DNA of 22,699 nt. Origin: Mnemiopsis leidyi. Its lineage: Eukaryota > Ctenophora > Tentaculata > Lobata > Bolinopsidae. Location: positions 2,321 to 25,019 of the forward strand of contig JH154726.1 of the NCBI GenBank assembly GCA_000226015.1, written 5' to 3'. The notes beneath the pieces were generated by a model. That model searched no databases. It saw only the letters and a list, made by a program, of their open reading frames with translations, and was not told the DNA's origin. The translations under genes and the position numbers were made by a program. Positions 12,861 through 22,699 of the stretch are shown here, piece after piece. Numbering within the stretch: the first letter of the stretch is position 1; each line of letters begins with the position of its first letter.

Positions 12861-15800
12861 ATGATAGACGAATTTCTCAAACTTACAACTATCGTCAAGG
12901 ACTACACGTGAGATCCTCATAATAGTTATTTCGCATATTGATTGAATAACGTCCAGTCACCAAGATTTGCTGATGAAATTAGTACCTAATGTAATCTAAA
13001 AGTAAATGTCGATGGATATTTTTAAAGACGAATCAGGCTCTTAAAGACTTTCCTTCCTCAGATTGGGAGCTATTACAGGGTGGTACTCTAACAACCGACT
13101 TCACATAAACAACAGAGAACTATGTCTCTGTCTTATTCTTAATTTTACTGTCTGGTCAACGATCGGTGAGTTAACTGCTTTGTTTTTGAACAAGATTTTA
13201 ATTTACACTCTTTGAGCACGTGCTAGCTACCAAGGCTTCAAAAAAGCACCAAATTTGAAATCGACCACGACGATTTCTTGGACAAAACCTTATATCTTAA
13301 TCCAAGCTTAACAAGAAATTTTTCCAGGATCTCTGTTGCCGTACCTTCCCGTGTTTTACAGAAGTATTGGACTCTCAGCTGAGCAAACTGGTTTTGTTAT
13401 CGCTCTCAAAAGTCTTATCGGTGGGGTCAGCTGCGTTTTCTGGGGTGCATTCGCTGACAAATTCCAAGTGAGTTACTTGTTTGTTTCGAATCAGCTTTTG
13501 TTACCTCAGTCCTTCTTGTATATAAGGCACTCGTAGAGAGAACCGTCAACCGGGCAGCGCCGGGTAAATAAGTTGCCGAGTCCTCTGATTTCCTACTATG
13601 GCAAATAGCAATATGCTTTCTGCCATTGCCCGAGCGACGAAGAAGACATTTTAAAAGCCTTTCCTATTTCAGAAAAGAAAACCGGTGTTCATTATTTCGA
13701 TTTTATCATGGACGCTGTTTGCGATCTGTATGACAATCGTTCCACCCAACGCTGTCTTCAAAAGTACAGAAGTCACTACTGTTGTCAAGGTAAGGACTTA
13801 AGGTTAAATTTTCGACTCATTTTTAGAAATCAATCATTACTTTTTAGCCGAAATTAAAGCTACTTCCAACCTATTCGACATAAAATCCCCTAAACTCTAG
13901 TTCATAGTTTCTAGGTGATGAAGTGTCGATGAGATTCTATGAAATTAAACAGGTAACAGACGAGACGGGCACGGTAGTGAGTCTGCTGAATGACACCGCC
14001 AAGTGTTACGAGGGACAGCAGTCAGGGATAGGGAAGATGGGAGAGTGTAGTAAGAACAACGCTAAAGGATACGCCTCTCTCACCGGACAACCGGGTCAGG
14101 GAACCAACTTAGGAGAAGAAATCAGAATATTTCAAATGCGGATGGATTGACGTATAGAACTAAGATATAGATCTAAGATAGAGCTTATTACTTAACCATA
14201 GGGCTTAAGGGTCTAGTTTGACATTTACTGTTTTAGACGAAAACGGGACAAACGAAGCAGAGGTAGCTCAGATTATCCAGCCGACAGGCGGCACTACGAT
14301 GCAGACATTCGCACTGTCTTTAGTTACTGTCTCAATCTGGTCCTTCTTCGGGAGTGCTTCAGCGCCTCTACTAGACGACATCGTCTTCAGGATCATACCT
14401 AGAGACCACAACACGTACGGGAGATTTCGCAGTGTCGGCAGCTTAGGGTACGTTAAAGCTAACATCATGATCTTCATCTTATCGTGGATCTATAAGTGCA
14501 CATTTCTGAAATTAAACTGATATTAGCCCGCCTAACAATCGAAAAACTAAGATAACCTCGACACATCACACTAACAGCTACGCCTCCTAGGTACGGTATA
14601 GCTGCTCTGGTAGTGGGAGTGTTCGTCAAGGATTACATCCTCACCAAATCCGATGTCATCCTTACTCCAGACTACCGACCAGCCTTCTACTTCACTATAG
14701 CCTCCTCCCTGGTCAGCGTCCTGGCAGTTTTCTTTATCCAGTGGGAGGAGGAGGGAACCCCACTCATACCTAGCCCCCCTAAAATACCGATACTGAAAAA
14801 CAAGAGACTTCTCGCTTTGTTGGGGACGGTATTCTGTCTGGGCATGTGTCATAACATGATACAGAACTTCCTCTTGTGGTGAGCGCTGTTAATTGATAGC
14901 AATTTCGGACCTAAATGAAAGTAAACTCAATGAAAGGAAACTAAGGAACTATCTAACAGTCATCATGTCACATGGCCAATATATTTCAATACATAGTTAA
15001 CCACTAACTGTACCAGGTATATCGAAGACATAGATGGATCTCACATTTGTATGGGTATAGTTGTTCTTACAGAACATCTAAGCGAAATCCCGTTCTTCTT
15101 CTTCGGAGAATACGCTATCAAGATATTCGGTCACACTCGACTCATAGCAAGCGCTTGTATTGTCTATGCTTTTAGGTGAGTGGCATTTTTATGTTCTTAG
15201 GTGAGTCTATTAGGACATAAAGAACGACTTGCTACTCAAAGAACATGCACATAAATTCTTCATGTTTTTACACTTCAAAACATTCCAGATTCTTGTCCTA
15301 CTCAATCATCTCTAAACCGTGGTTGATAGTGCCGTTTGAGATAGGAAATGGCGTGACTTTGGCCTTGATGTGGGCTTCAGCAGCCAGCTACGTGTGTCTT
15401 GTTACCCCACAAAAACACCAGGTAGGAATGCAGAGTGTGGTTTTATAAATTTTTGAGTATCTATATGCTACGTATTGACCATCGAACTTTGTTCTGCAGT
15501 AGAGAAGTAATATGAAGGATATCCTCACATTATAATGAACTTATCTCCCAGGCAACTACTCTGGGTCTGCTGGGCGGCTTACATTTCCAATTAGGCCACT
15601 TCCTCAGTGCTATTCTGGCTGGGGAGTTCATCACTCGTGCCGGCTTTAAAGCCGCCTGGTGGATTTACGCTACTTTTATACTGGCTATTGGTGCTCTGTA
15701 CGTCACAGCAGATACATTGCTTCCCAAAATAGGTGAGTTTCACGTTAAGGCAAAAAGTAAAGACGTCAGTGTCTGTTGAATTCAGAGAAGTAGAATTAAG

Positions 15801-16056
15801 GAAAAAGAATCTACGTCTGAAATTCTGACCCCTTAATAAACAGACATCAGCTGAAGCTAACCCGTTTTCTCTAGAAAACTACGAAGAGCTAGAGGGAGAC
15901 AATGTTGGCAAACCGAAAGCGACCAAGAGTACTACAGCTGACGCCGGTGTCACTTTGGAACAGCCGGCTGGTCCAGATTCTGCCTCCGGGCAACAAACCA
16001 CTGACACTGAGATAACTAGCATAGGTCCATCTCAGAGTTTCGCTGAAAGCAACTAG
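12861..16056 (+). CDS. MFSD6-like major facilitator transporter, 11 exons
   Basis: Multi-pass membrane transporter of the MFS_1-like/MFSD6 group; the substrate cannot be told. Exons: 12861-12907, 13062-13165, 13328-13467, 13673-13789, 13953-14094, 14237-14447, 14591-14878, 15017-15175, 15289-15421, 15552-15732, 15875-16056. All phases agree, giving about 567 residues, near MFSD6L length. A first membrane segment at about 36-60 runs into GSLLPYLPVFYRSIGLS, typical of the family. Residues 90-100, GAFADKFQKRK, fit MFS motif A between helices 2 and 3. Further segments lie at about 101-121 and 206-223. Later come HLSEIPFFFF and FLSYSIISKPW, also family-like. Residues from about 507 form a hydrophilic Ser/Thr/Glu tail. 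Exon 5 encodes a poorly conserved loop and its limits are the least sure: the donor could be CCGG|GTCAGG (14095) or A|GTAAGA upstream (about 14051), both in phase. ATTAAA at 16289-16294 may be the poly(A) signal. Confidence 0.88.
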
Positions 16057-16629
16057 AGACTCTATTTGATTGTTGTTCAATAATTGTTAGTGTATTTTGC
16101 TTATTTGTTTTTATTGATAACCCTTAATTGTACAATTTATAGAGGTGTTTTTAATTGTATTTGAAGTCCAGCTGCACACTATTTACATCAAACATTGTAC
16201 ATTTCATCGAAACGAGCAATATCACACGAAGAAACTTCTGTAAGTTTAAAAACTTAATCATCTGAATTCCGAAAGTTTCGACGAAATAATTAAAGACAAA
16301 TCTGTTGGTATCCCGTATCTGAAGACCGAAATTAAAACTGCAGCCAAAAAGCCATACCCGCAGCCAATTGGTATATGGTCGAAGAAAACGAACAGAATAT
16401 ATCTATTGCTAGTTTTGAGTGCTGAAAAGTGTACTTTTCATAATAATTTTATACTGTTACCATGACAACGCATAGAAACGAAAACTATGCGCGTTCCGTG
16501 CGCGCAAATTTATATTTTGTAGCGATAATTCCAATGTTTGTAGCTCAACAGAAGTGGCCGTGGTAAAAGGGCCAGCTTGATCTGTGAAGGATAACTTTGT
16601 TGGGGTATTGATGAGGGCAGGTAGAGTCT
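16057..16629. other. Convergent 3' region between transporter and NME5-like exons
   Basis: AT-rich sequence that should hold the 3' UTRs of both converging genes. It also contains the X-box match at 16456-16469. Confidence 0.4.
16456..16469. promoter_or_regulatory. X-box match in the convergent region
   Basis: GTTACCATGACAAC matches the RFX consensus GTHNYYATRRNAAC on both strands. It lies about 160 bp beyond the stop codon of the NME5-like exons, an odd place for a promoter element. It might serve an unrecognised plus-strand gene or act as an enhancer. Confidence 0.35.
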
Positions 16630-16942
16630 TCAGGCAACAGGCTCTTGTACTTGAGGTTTGTTGGGGTTGTTCGCCATCAGCCAGTCCGCAATCCACGTCT
16701 GGAATTAATTTTATTACACCGGGGGCTAAAAATAAAGATTTTGTACTAAGCATTGAGCAATAAAAACATGGCCAAGATTAAAGACTTCTGAAATAAGGAG
16801 TTTGATGAAAAAACTTAACGCACCAGGGGATCCTCGGGCTTGACTTTACATAGCTCCACAAATCCGTTTGTTAGGACTGGCATTACGTTCTTAACAAGGT
16901 AATCAGTAGCTTGATCGCCCGACGAAATCGGTTCCACCACGG
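16630..16942 (-). CDS. NME5: Dpy-30 motif C-terminus, NME5-like (two last exons, 5' part not found)
   Basis: Two minus-strand exons, 16942-16824 and 16698-16630 (stop TGA 16632-16630), join in phase 0 across a 125-bp intron (donor GTGCGT, acceptor AATTCCAG). The peptide starts VVEPISSGDQATDYL, continues MPVLTNGFVELCKVKPEDPL and ends WIADWLMANNPNKP plus eight residues. This is a Dpy-30 motif, a helical dimerisation unit that docks on amphipathic helices in radial spokes and MLL complexes. From memory, NME5 has the same order (VEPIP.GQAA.DYL then WLADWL..NNPNKP) after its nucleoside diphosphate kinase domain. The first exon begins with two bases of a split codon, so at least one upstream exon is needed. 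I looked for kinase-domain motifs (IKPD, HGSD) at higher coordinates without success. The exons may lie outside the window after a long intron, or this may be an orphan fragment. AK7 or another Dpy-30 protein is the alternative. Confidence 0.65.
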
Positions 16943-18780
16943 CTGAAATATTATGATCCGTGATATGAAGGTAAGCAAGGTTATATCATTATCTAATAAT
17001 CATTTTGGGCAATCATGCATATCATATTCAGCAATTATAATACCTCATTTAATGATCATCCGAACCATCGGTGGATTTACTTGCGATTTAATAAATGCCT
17101 GACTGCCTACCTGCCTGCATGCCTGCTTGCTCTTCTTATTAACCCACCTACCGTCCTACTTGTCTTGGAACGGATCCTTTTGATAACTGATTATAAGTCA
17201 TCGCGTACTTGCGTCGTCATCTTTAGACCTCCAAATTATACTACTGTGAAATAGCCGAGAACACGCTACCTGACTCACTTTCACATCTAATTCAGTACAA
17301 TACTAAGAAGTGACTACTGTTTCAGATACATGTTTGCCTTGTGTATTTACATGATGTTTTAAAGTGTCGCGGTTCTTAAGTTATACAAAACATCTGTTAT
17401 CACTGGTCGTTGTTTCGGGATTAACATCTGGTCGACCGCACAGAAAACTTTCAGTTAAGCCGAAAAACATTATCAGCACTTACAAGTAAGTTTTGACAAC
17501 CACTGTAATTATACTGTGTTTCACCACTTGGTTATCTGTTAAGAATTCAGTTAGTAACTAGTAAGCCTAACGCTGGTAAAACCTAACTTGAATTAGATTT
17601 ATTGTTTGCCTTGTGTATTTACCAGATTGCATGCTAGTTCAGGTGATGCGCTAATTGGAGGAAGTGAACAAAGAGCACCTCTTTCCTCATGCCTCATATA
17701 CCCGCTCCCTTGTGCTCAGCTTGTCTAGCGTGGAATACATGTAATTATCCTGACTTGTTGGGATTATGTCAGAGTTGTTTTCCACAAATAATATGGCACT
17801 GTTTTTACTTTGATATCAACAACCACCGATGATGTTTGGTTTGATTAAGAGTTTAATCTGTATCAATTACTTGAAATTAACTTAGCTATCATATCTTAAG
17901 TACTAAGCAGCATTATTCGTTGTACTTCATTTGTAACAACGTGTCGGTGTGCTTAACATTTATTAGAATAGTCATAACAGATCAAGGTCCCTATCGTATA
18001 GGTAGGACCTAGACAAGAAGTATTATCATCTGTAACAAACTCTACTGAGTCCTTTAGTGAGGATCACTTTTCTTAATTATATTGTTTCTGATGGTCTCTG
18101 TTCTTCAAATTAAGGTCGTTTGTACATAAGATACATACTTAGTTGTTCATAACTTAACCTATTATCGTGCATTGCATTTAGCCTGTAATGTATTTTATAT
18201 CATAATCTCTAAAATATGTTTGTTTGTTTGTCTATCACGGCCATATTTGAAAAATTGTAAAGGTCGCTATGTGCAAATTTTAAAAAGTATACATGGCAAC
18301 GGGCACGTGCACGTGCAAGGTTTTCGTTCTGCTTATAGATGCCCAAATATGGATACGTGTTGGTACTTGGTTTAAATGCTTGATTTGCCGTAACTAGCAT
18401 CCTGATTAATCCTTGTCTTTAATGCGATAAAAAAGATCCGGTTATCTTGTCTGGGCCTATCCTTTAGTACATAAATTGTGCGAACTTTCTAAAAAAACCA
18501 CACTTTGTCGATTCAAGCCTCTCTCTTTAAACCTAGAGCTCCAAATTCCGCGTGGTGCTACGTTGGTAGGAGAGATGGTTTGAAACAGAGTAACAGATAT
18601 GAGAATCATTTACTTTTAACATTAGAACAGTCAGAATGACGAAAAATGAGCGTTTTTGATCAGGGAATTGATACCAAGATGTGCCAAGTAATCATGGAGG
18701 CTGTATTCATACAGTAAAGATAGCACACGCAATTAAACAACGTTTAATTTAACACGTCGTTATCGTTTGTTTTCTTTCAG
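16943..18780. other. AT-rich stretch with one weak exon candidate
   Basis: Contains a TGCC-rich microsatellite at about 17097-17131. On the plus strand a frame is open from about 17356 to a consensus donor AA|GTAAGT (exon end 17482-17483, about 42 codons, no ATG). It would join in phase to the exon at 18781, but I do not recognise the peptide. Otherwise nothing supported was seen, including the missing NME5 kinase exons. Confidence 0.3.
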
Positions 18781-18898
18781 TGACGCTGCTCTGCAGTTAT
18801 TGTTTTACATAATTGCACAAAAGAAGAAAACAAGTCTTGGCCCCTGGTGGGAAGAAGAATTAAACGGCCGAAGGACGGGGTCCCTGCTATTTTTGTAA
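18781..18898 (+). CDS. Terminal exon of an unrecognised gene
   Basis: A textbook acceptor (cgtttgttttctttcag, ending 18780) is followed by one base completing a split codon and 38 codons to TAA at 18896-18898. The peptide carries LLFYIIAQKKK, then a tryptophan-acidic-basic end with GPWWEEELNGRR. It looks coding, GC-richer than its flanks, and ATTAAA at 18942-18947 could be the poly(A) signal. I do not recognise the family. The upstream exon is uncertain; the frame ending at 17482 has the matching phase. The gene would run antisense to, and possibly interleave with, the NME5-like gene. Confidence 0.35.
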
Positions 18899-21740
18899 TT
18901 TTAGAATATACTCAAGTACTTATTGTTGTTACCATTATAAGATTAAATTGAGTACTCAGACCCAATAAGATTTTTAGAAATTAATGTTAATTATTTAACT
19001 CAATTGGGCTATGGAATTCTAATATGGCTCCATAAGCTGATTGCTTTACACGTGCTATCACTTATTATAGAACAACATAATGCCGCCTCCCCAAAGCAAC
19101 AAAATCTTAGCATTTAAAACGACATAACAGATCGATAAGCACTATTACTCTATTAGAAGGTGCCACTTTGAAGATCGTCATAAATCATTCTAACCTCCGT
19201 CGTTTAGAAAGCAGTACTGAATCCAACAGAAGAGTAATCTAAATATTCACCTCCTAACGCCATACTTAGTGGCTACCTTGTAGAGTTGTTGTACTAAGGC
19301 GCTATGTCTTGGTTATTCATAAGTTACAGGAACAATCGAGTGTGGAGGAAAGTGGTTAACATTGTATTCTTAAAATAGTTCATGAGTCCATAAGTTATAC
19401 CATACAGATTACAGCTGCGAAAGTTCAATAGTCAGTGAGTTGATGCATAATTGAGCGGCAGTTTTAAGTTATAAAGAATAAACTTCAATTATTGTTCAAC
19501 TAATTTTGATTCAGTTTGTTTTGCTTTTCGAAATGTAAAGTTTTCTTTACGTTGTACCAGGTAAATACTTGTATACGCGGTGAATATACGTACCGTCATC
19601 ACGAAAAGTAAAGTAAGCTTAACGGAGCAAATGTTATCGATATTTCGTAACACAGCCGGGAAAAGATAATCACAATTTCTGATTGCAAAATCTTGTTGTG
19701 TATTAGGGCTCACCAAAGTCCAAAGGAAACACGTATCTTACATGTAGCTATCGAGAACTAAGATCTGATATCTTATATGGTTTGTTACAAAATAAGGCAA
19801 GTTGACAAGGTTCGCCTCTTTTGTGATGAAATGAACAAATATGTGCCACATTCGATTTTACAATATACGTTTAGAAACTGTAAAACAATATTATTTCCGT
19901 GCAGATAGGCAAGCATTTAGGTGAAGATAATATGCAGAGAGCCATAATCTTGGTGCCTTGTAGAACCTTCAACAAAGATTTTGTTTCTTTAGAGGCAGCA
20001 TATTGTTATAGTCGCATCTTTGAGATATATATGCTGAACTTTGTATTATACTCAAGACTTGAGAATGTGACATTTTCAAGATAACTTTAATACTTAGTTT
20101 TTTGAAGATTGTCACGAGACACATTTGTATTCATTTTTAAAATATTCTTCGCGAGAGTCGTTAGCTACACAACACTCGACAGCCTGGTTTGATTTCCAGC
20201 CGTTATTGACGATCTCCGCCTTTCGCTGACTTGAAGGTGGCTATTTCATGGGCGGTAACATTTATTTACAATAATTTTAAAATTAACTCTAACACTTCTG
20301 ATCCTGTACCATATATTGATGGAAATCATTTCGAACAGCAAGTACTAGAGTAATATTTCACAGTCCATTCTGAGCCTGATTAACACGTTTCATACATAAA
20401 TCTCACCGATCTGGTATATTACTCCACCAAGTATTAATTTACGTCTTTATGGTTACGATTTGACATGCCTTCAAATTAACTTATCATTCCTTCGGGGAAG
20501 TTAACAATTTGACCAGTGCAGGAAGAAATAAAGGTTGGGAAGAAATAAAGACAGCTCCAGCTGATAGTACAAATTGTCAAATTCAGTATAGAGCAACATA
20601 TGTACGATCTGACAGTATCATGGAAATCTTCGGCAGGTGCAGGTCATTACGGTAATCCTCAAAGAATTTATCTTCGTGCCGTTACGGCCGATAGTTAGAA
20701 ATCGACGTAAAAACATCAAGTTTGCAGTTTGACCAGTTCAGAAATACGTTTGTTTTTTAGAATTGGTTGTCGAGAGCCGGCTTGCATTGATATCTTTTGC
20801 GTGGGGGATCGAGAGTTGGCTAATTAGCTAATCGTTTCTAAAATAAGTTCTGATTTACTGTGTACCAGAGTACCAGACGGAATACAGCTGTTTCGACCAA
20901 TATAGAAATGTTAGTTACCGTTCTATCATTCCCAGCAGATAATTCAGGTGCTATTTAGTTTTACACGTGGCTATTGTCGGAACGCTGATTTCTCTAACTT
21001 TAAGCTTTTAATTTCGAAAATAGATTATTTAGGTTCAGAGCACTCCTGATTAACTCCTTCTTAAAGATCGGTCTACAGTTGGATTTGACATTTGGGTCCT
21101 TACTCCTTATCCTCACACGCGACTATCTGTAGTCTCAACCAATTGGGAACATTACTTGTGGGCAGAATTTTGATACACTCGCTTTGAAAGCGGCAATTCA
21201 GCCTATAGCTAGTATCCGTTAGACGATATACCAGATTTAACTTCATTGTTCGCAAGTGAGGCAAATCTTGCCATATTTCGGCGTTAAGATGAATCTATAG
21301 TTTTTTGTAAAACTCGTGCAATATCTTCATTCATTTAACTCTTTTTGTAATGAAGTATCCGGGCGACTAATTGCTCTATTGGGCTATCAGTGACTTTTAT
21401 TTTTGATTAAAGGCATCATTCACAAGTTATGAAGAATTGCCATATTCAGTATCCAGAATGTAGCTGCATATCGGTTATCAAAATACATACGTATTACAGA
21501 TTACTTTCCTTTATCACAGCTGCGTTTAAGCTTTGGGCTAACAAGAGAGATTTAAACTTTTGATCTGAAATCAGCAAAAAAGCTTCACTGTATTGTTTCT
21601 CACGACAGTCAATATACTGTCGTTTTCCTTTTTAAGGAGAGATTTATGTCTATATAGATAGAACTTGATAAGAGATATCTACTATAGCTCGGCAGAGAAT
21701 ATAAGAGTATTTGAGGAAGAAAGAATCGGGGCTAAAAGTG
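18899..21740. other. AT-rich spacer, nothing firm
   Basis: Open frames here (for example minus 19489-19716 and plus 19899-20084) have no recognisable domains, splice support or composition shift. No RNA gene or mobile element was recognised. Confidence 0.4.
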
Positions 21741-22683
21741 ATGGTGGCCCTGGTTAGCATGATGGTGCAATTGTGGACTGTATCCATGGTTATAACTGTG
21801 ACAGTCTTGTCAACAGGGGCAGGTATGTTTGGAAGTGTAGATCACTGTACATCTGTCCTGTCCTGCTATGACATGATACAGATCTGCTGATTTTAGCTGG
21901 ATTTTCAGTAAAGGAAAGTCTGCAATATGCTGCTTACAATGTTATATGTTTTGCCTAAATGAATGTTTTTACTGAATTTAAGCTCTATGTTACTAAACTG
22001 AAAATATTTCAGAAACACAAGCAGATTGCCGAATAGTGGAGGTGAGAGAGTACTTGAAGCTCAATTGCACATTTAGTAACGGGACTTGGGCCTACAGATG
22101 TACGCATTCCGATGTTTACTATCAAGTACCAATAGAACTATGTGACGTACAGGTGAGATCAGAGAAGTAACTTAACTGAGAAGTGTATGGTGAGATGTGA
22201 ATAGTGCTAACAACACCAGAAATATACATGACAACTACCTTGTCAAGCCTGGAGCTTCTCAGGCAATCCATACAAAGAAGGAAACTTGCCGTTTCGTATT
22301 CAATAGATTTACCTAGTTTTGATTAGATCGTTTCGTCGCATGGGTGCAGATTATCATTTGAGATAAACTTTTTAGTTACCGAGAAATTTTCTTTAGTTTG
22401 CTTTAGAGGCGAAACTTCACTATGAGTCCTCCAGTCGTTGTTTTACATTTTGGGGGCGGAGCTCCAGAAAATTTTGTTTAATTTGTTGCAATTAAGGAAA
22501 AATTGAGCTTTGCTGTTTCGTTCTGGGGGCGAAGCCCCCGAAAATTATAGGAAAATCATGATTAATTAGTCTGAGATAACGAATCTGGCAATAAAGGAAG
22601 GATTTACTTCGTTATTTTGTTCTCAGGAGAGAACGTATATTTTGGAAATAGAAACAGAGCAACTGCAGGCTGCAATTATGTAA
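21741..22683 (+). CDS. Small secreted four-cysteine protein, three exons
   Basis: Exons 21741-21822, 22013-22152 and 22627-22683 join with matching phases (1, then 0) to about 92 residues. The first exon encodes a hydrophobic N-terminus from MVALVSMMV to LSTGA, a good signal peptide with likely cleavage near residues 25-28. The second exon gives a mature region with four cysteines and two N-glycosylation sequons (NCT, NGT). The third, behind acceptor tgttctcag, ends TAA after ERTYILEIETEQ. Donors GTATGT and GTGAGA are good. The family is not recognised; four cysteines would allow two disulphides. The third exon is the least certain, and the gene might instead continue beyond the window by another splice. 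ATG 21741 is the first of several Met codons and precedes the hydrophobic run. TATAAG at 21710 is too close to be a clear TATA box. Confidence 0.5.
22452..22478. repeat. GC-rich hairpin repeat, copy 1 (degenerate)
   Basis: GGGGGCGGAGCTCCAGAAAA followed by TTTTGTT. It shares GGGGGCGRAGC and CAGAAAATT/CCGAAAATT with copy 2 about 73 bp downstream, in the second intron of the small secreted gene. Confidence 0.5.
22525..22550. repeat. GC-rich hairpin repeat, copy 2 (perfect stem)
   Basis: GGGGGC-GAA-GCCCCC forms a perfect 6-bp stem with a three-base loop, followed by GAAAATTATAG. In an AT-rich intron it stands out strongly. Confidence 0.55.
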
Positions 22684-22699
22684 CTGATAAATTTAGTCT

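Noticed and set aside
17835-17865. Minus-strand LIKPN peptide resembling the start of an NDK domain (sought for NME5)
   Set aside because: A stop codon follows within five codons and no other kinase motif is near; taken as chance.
19489-20084. Open frames on minus (19489-19716) and plus (19899-20084)
   Set aside because: No family resemblance, weak composition, and no flanking splice sites that join to anything.

Overview
The window looks like draft genomic sequence from a ciliated invertebrate animal. It has spliced genes with GT-AG introns of about 110-250 bp, AT-rich spacers, a 457-base run of N (11395-11851), and metazoan-type gene families. Nothing in it fixes the phylum.

Left part (131-6600): two alpha-tubulin genes in tandem, both on the minus strand and both with the same four introns, including one directly after the start codon. 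The first copy (131-2208) encodes an intact 451-residue protein. The second (4261-6189) is almost identical in exons 2, 4 and 5 but has lost one base in its last exon, which would truncate the protein at about residue 396. Exon 3 differs far more between the copies than the other exons, a pattern suggesting patchy gene conversion. Each promoter carries a perfect match to the RFX X-box consensus, read in the coding direction, plus CCAAT and CACGTG boxes. This points to cilia-linked expression. Between the genes sits an 891-bp decayed DNA transposon (3228-4118). It has inverted subterminal repeats, a perfect 9-bp target duplication and a remnant resembling the end of a Mutator-like (MULE) transposase.

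Middle (6600-12600): mostly non-coding sequence with short tandem repeats, a fold-back structure, the N gap and a few weak exon candidates. One minus-strand candidate (7645-7736) resembles a ribosome-recycling-factor helix.

Right part: an 11-exon plus-strand gene (12861-16056) encodes a major facilitator transporter of the MFSD6-like type, about 567 residues, with CCAAT/CACGTG promoter boxes. Converging on it are two minus-strand exons (16630-16942) encoding a Dpy-30 motif very like the C-terminus of NME5, a ciliary protein; its kinase-domain exons were not found. A plus-strand terminal exon of an unrecognised gene lies at 18781-18898. A small secreted, cysteine-containing protein of about 92 residues is split over three exons at 21741-22683.

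The linking theme is cilia: two X-box-bearing alpha-tubulins, an NME5-like gene and two further X-box matches. All gene models come from reading splice sites and frames by eye; no database search was possible.
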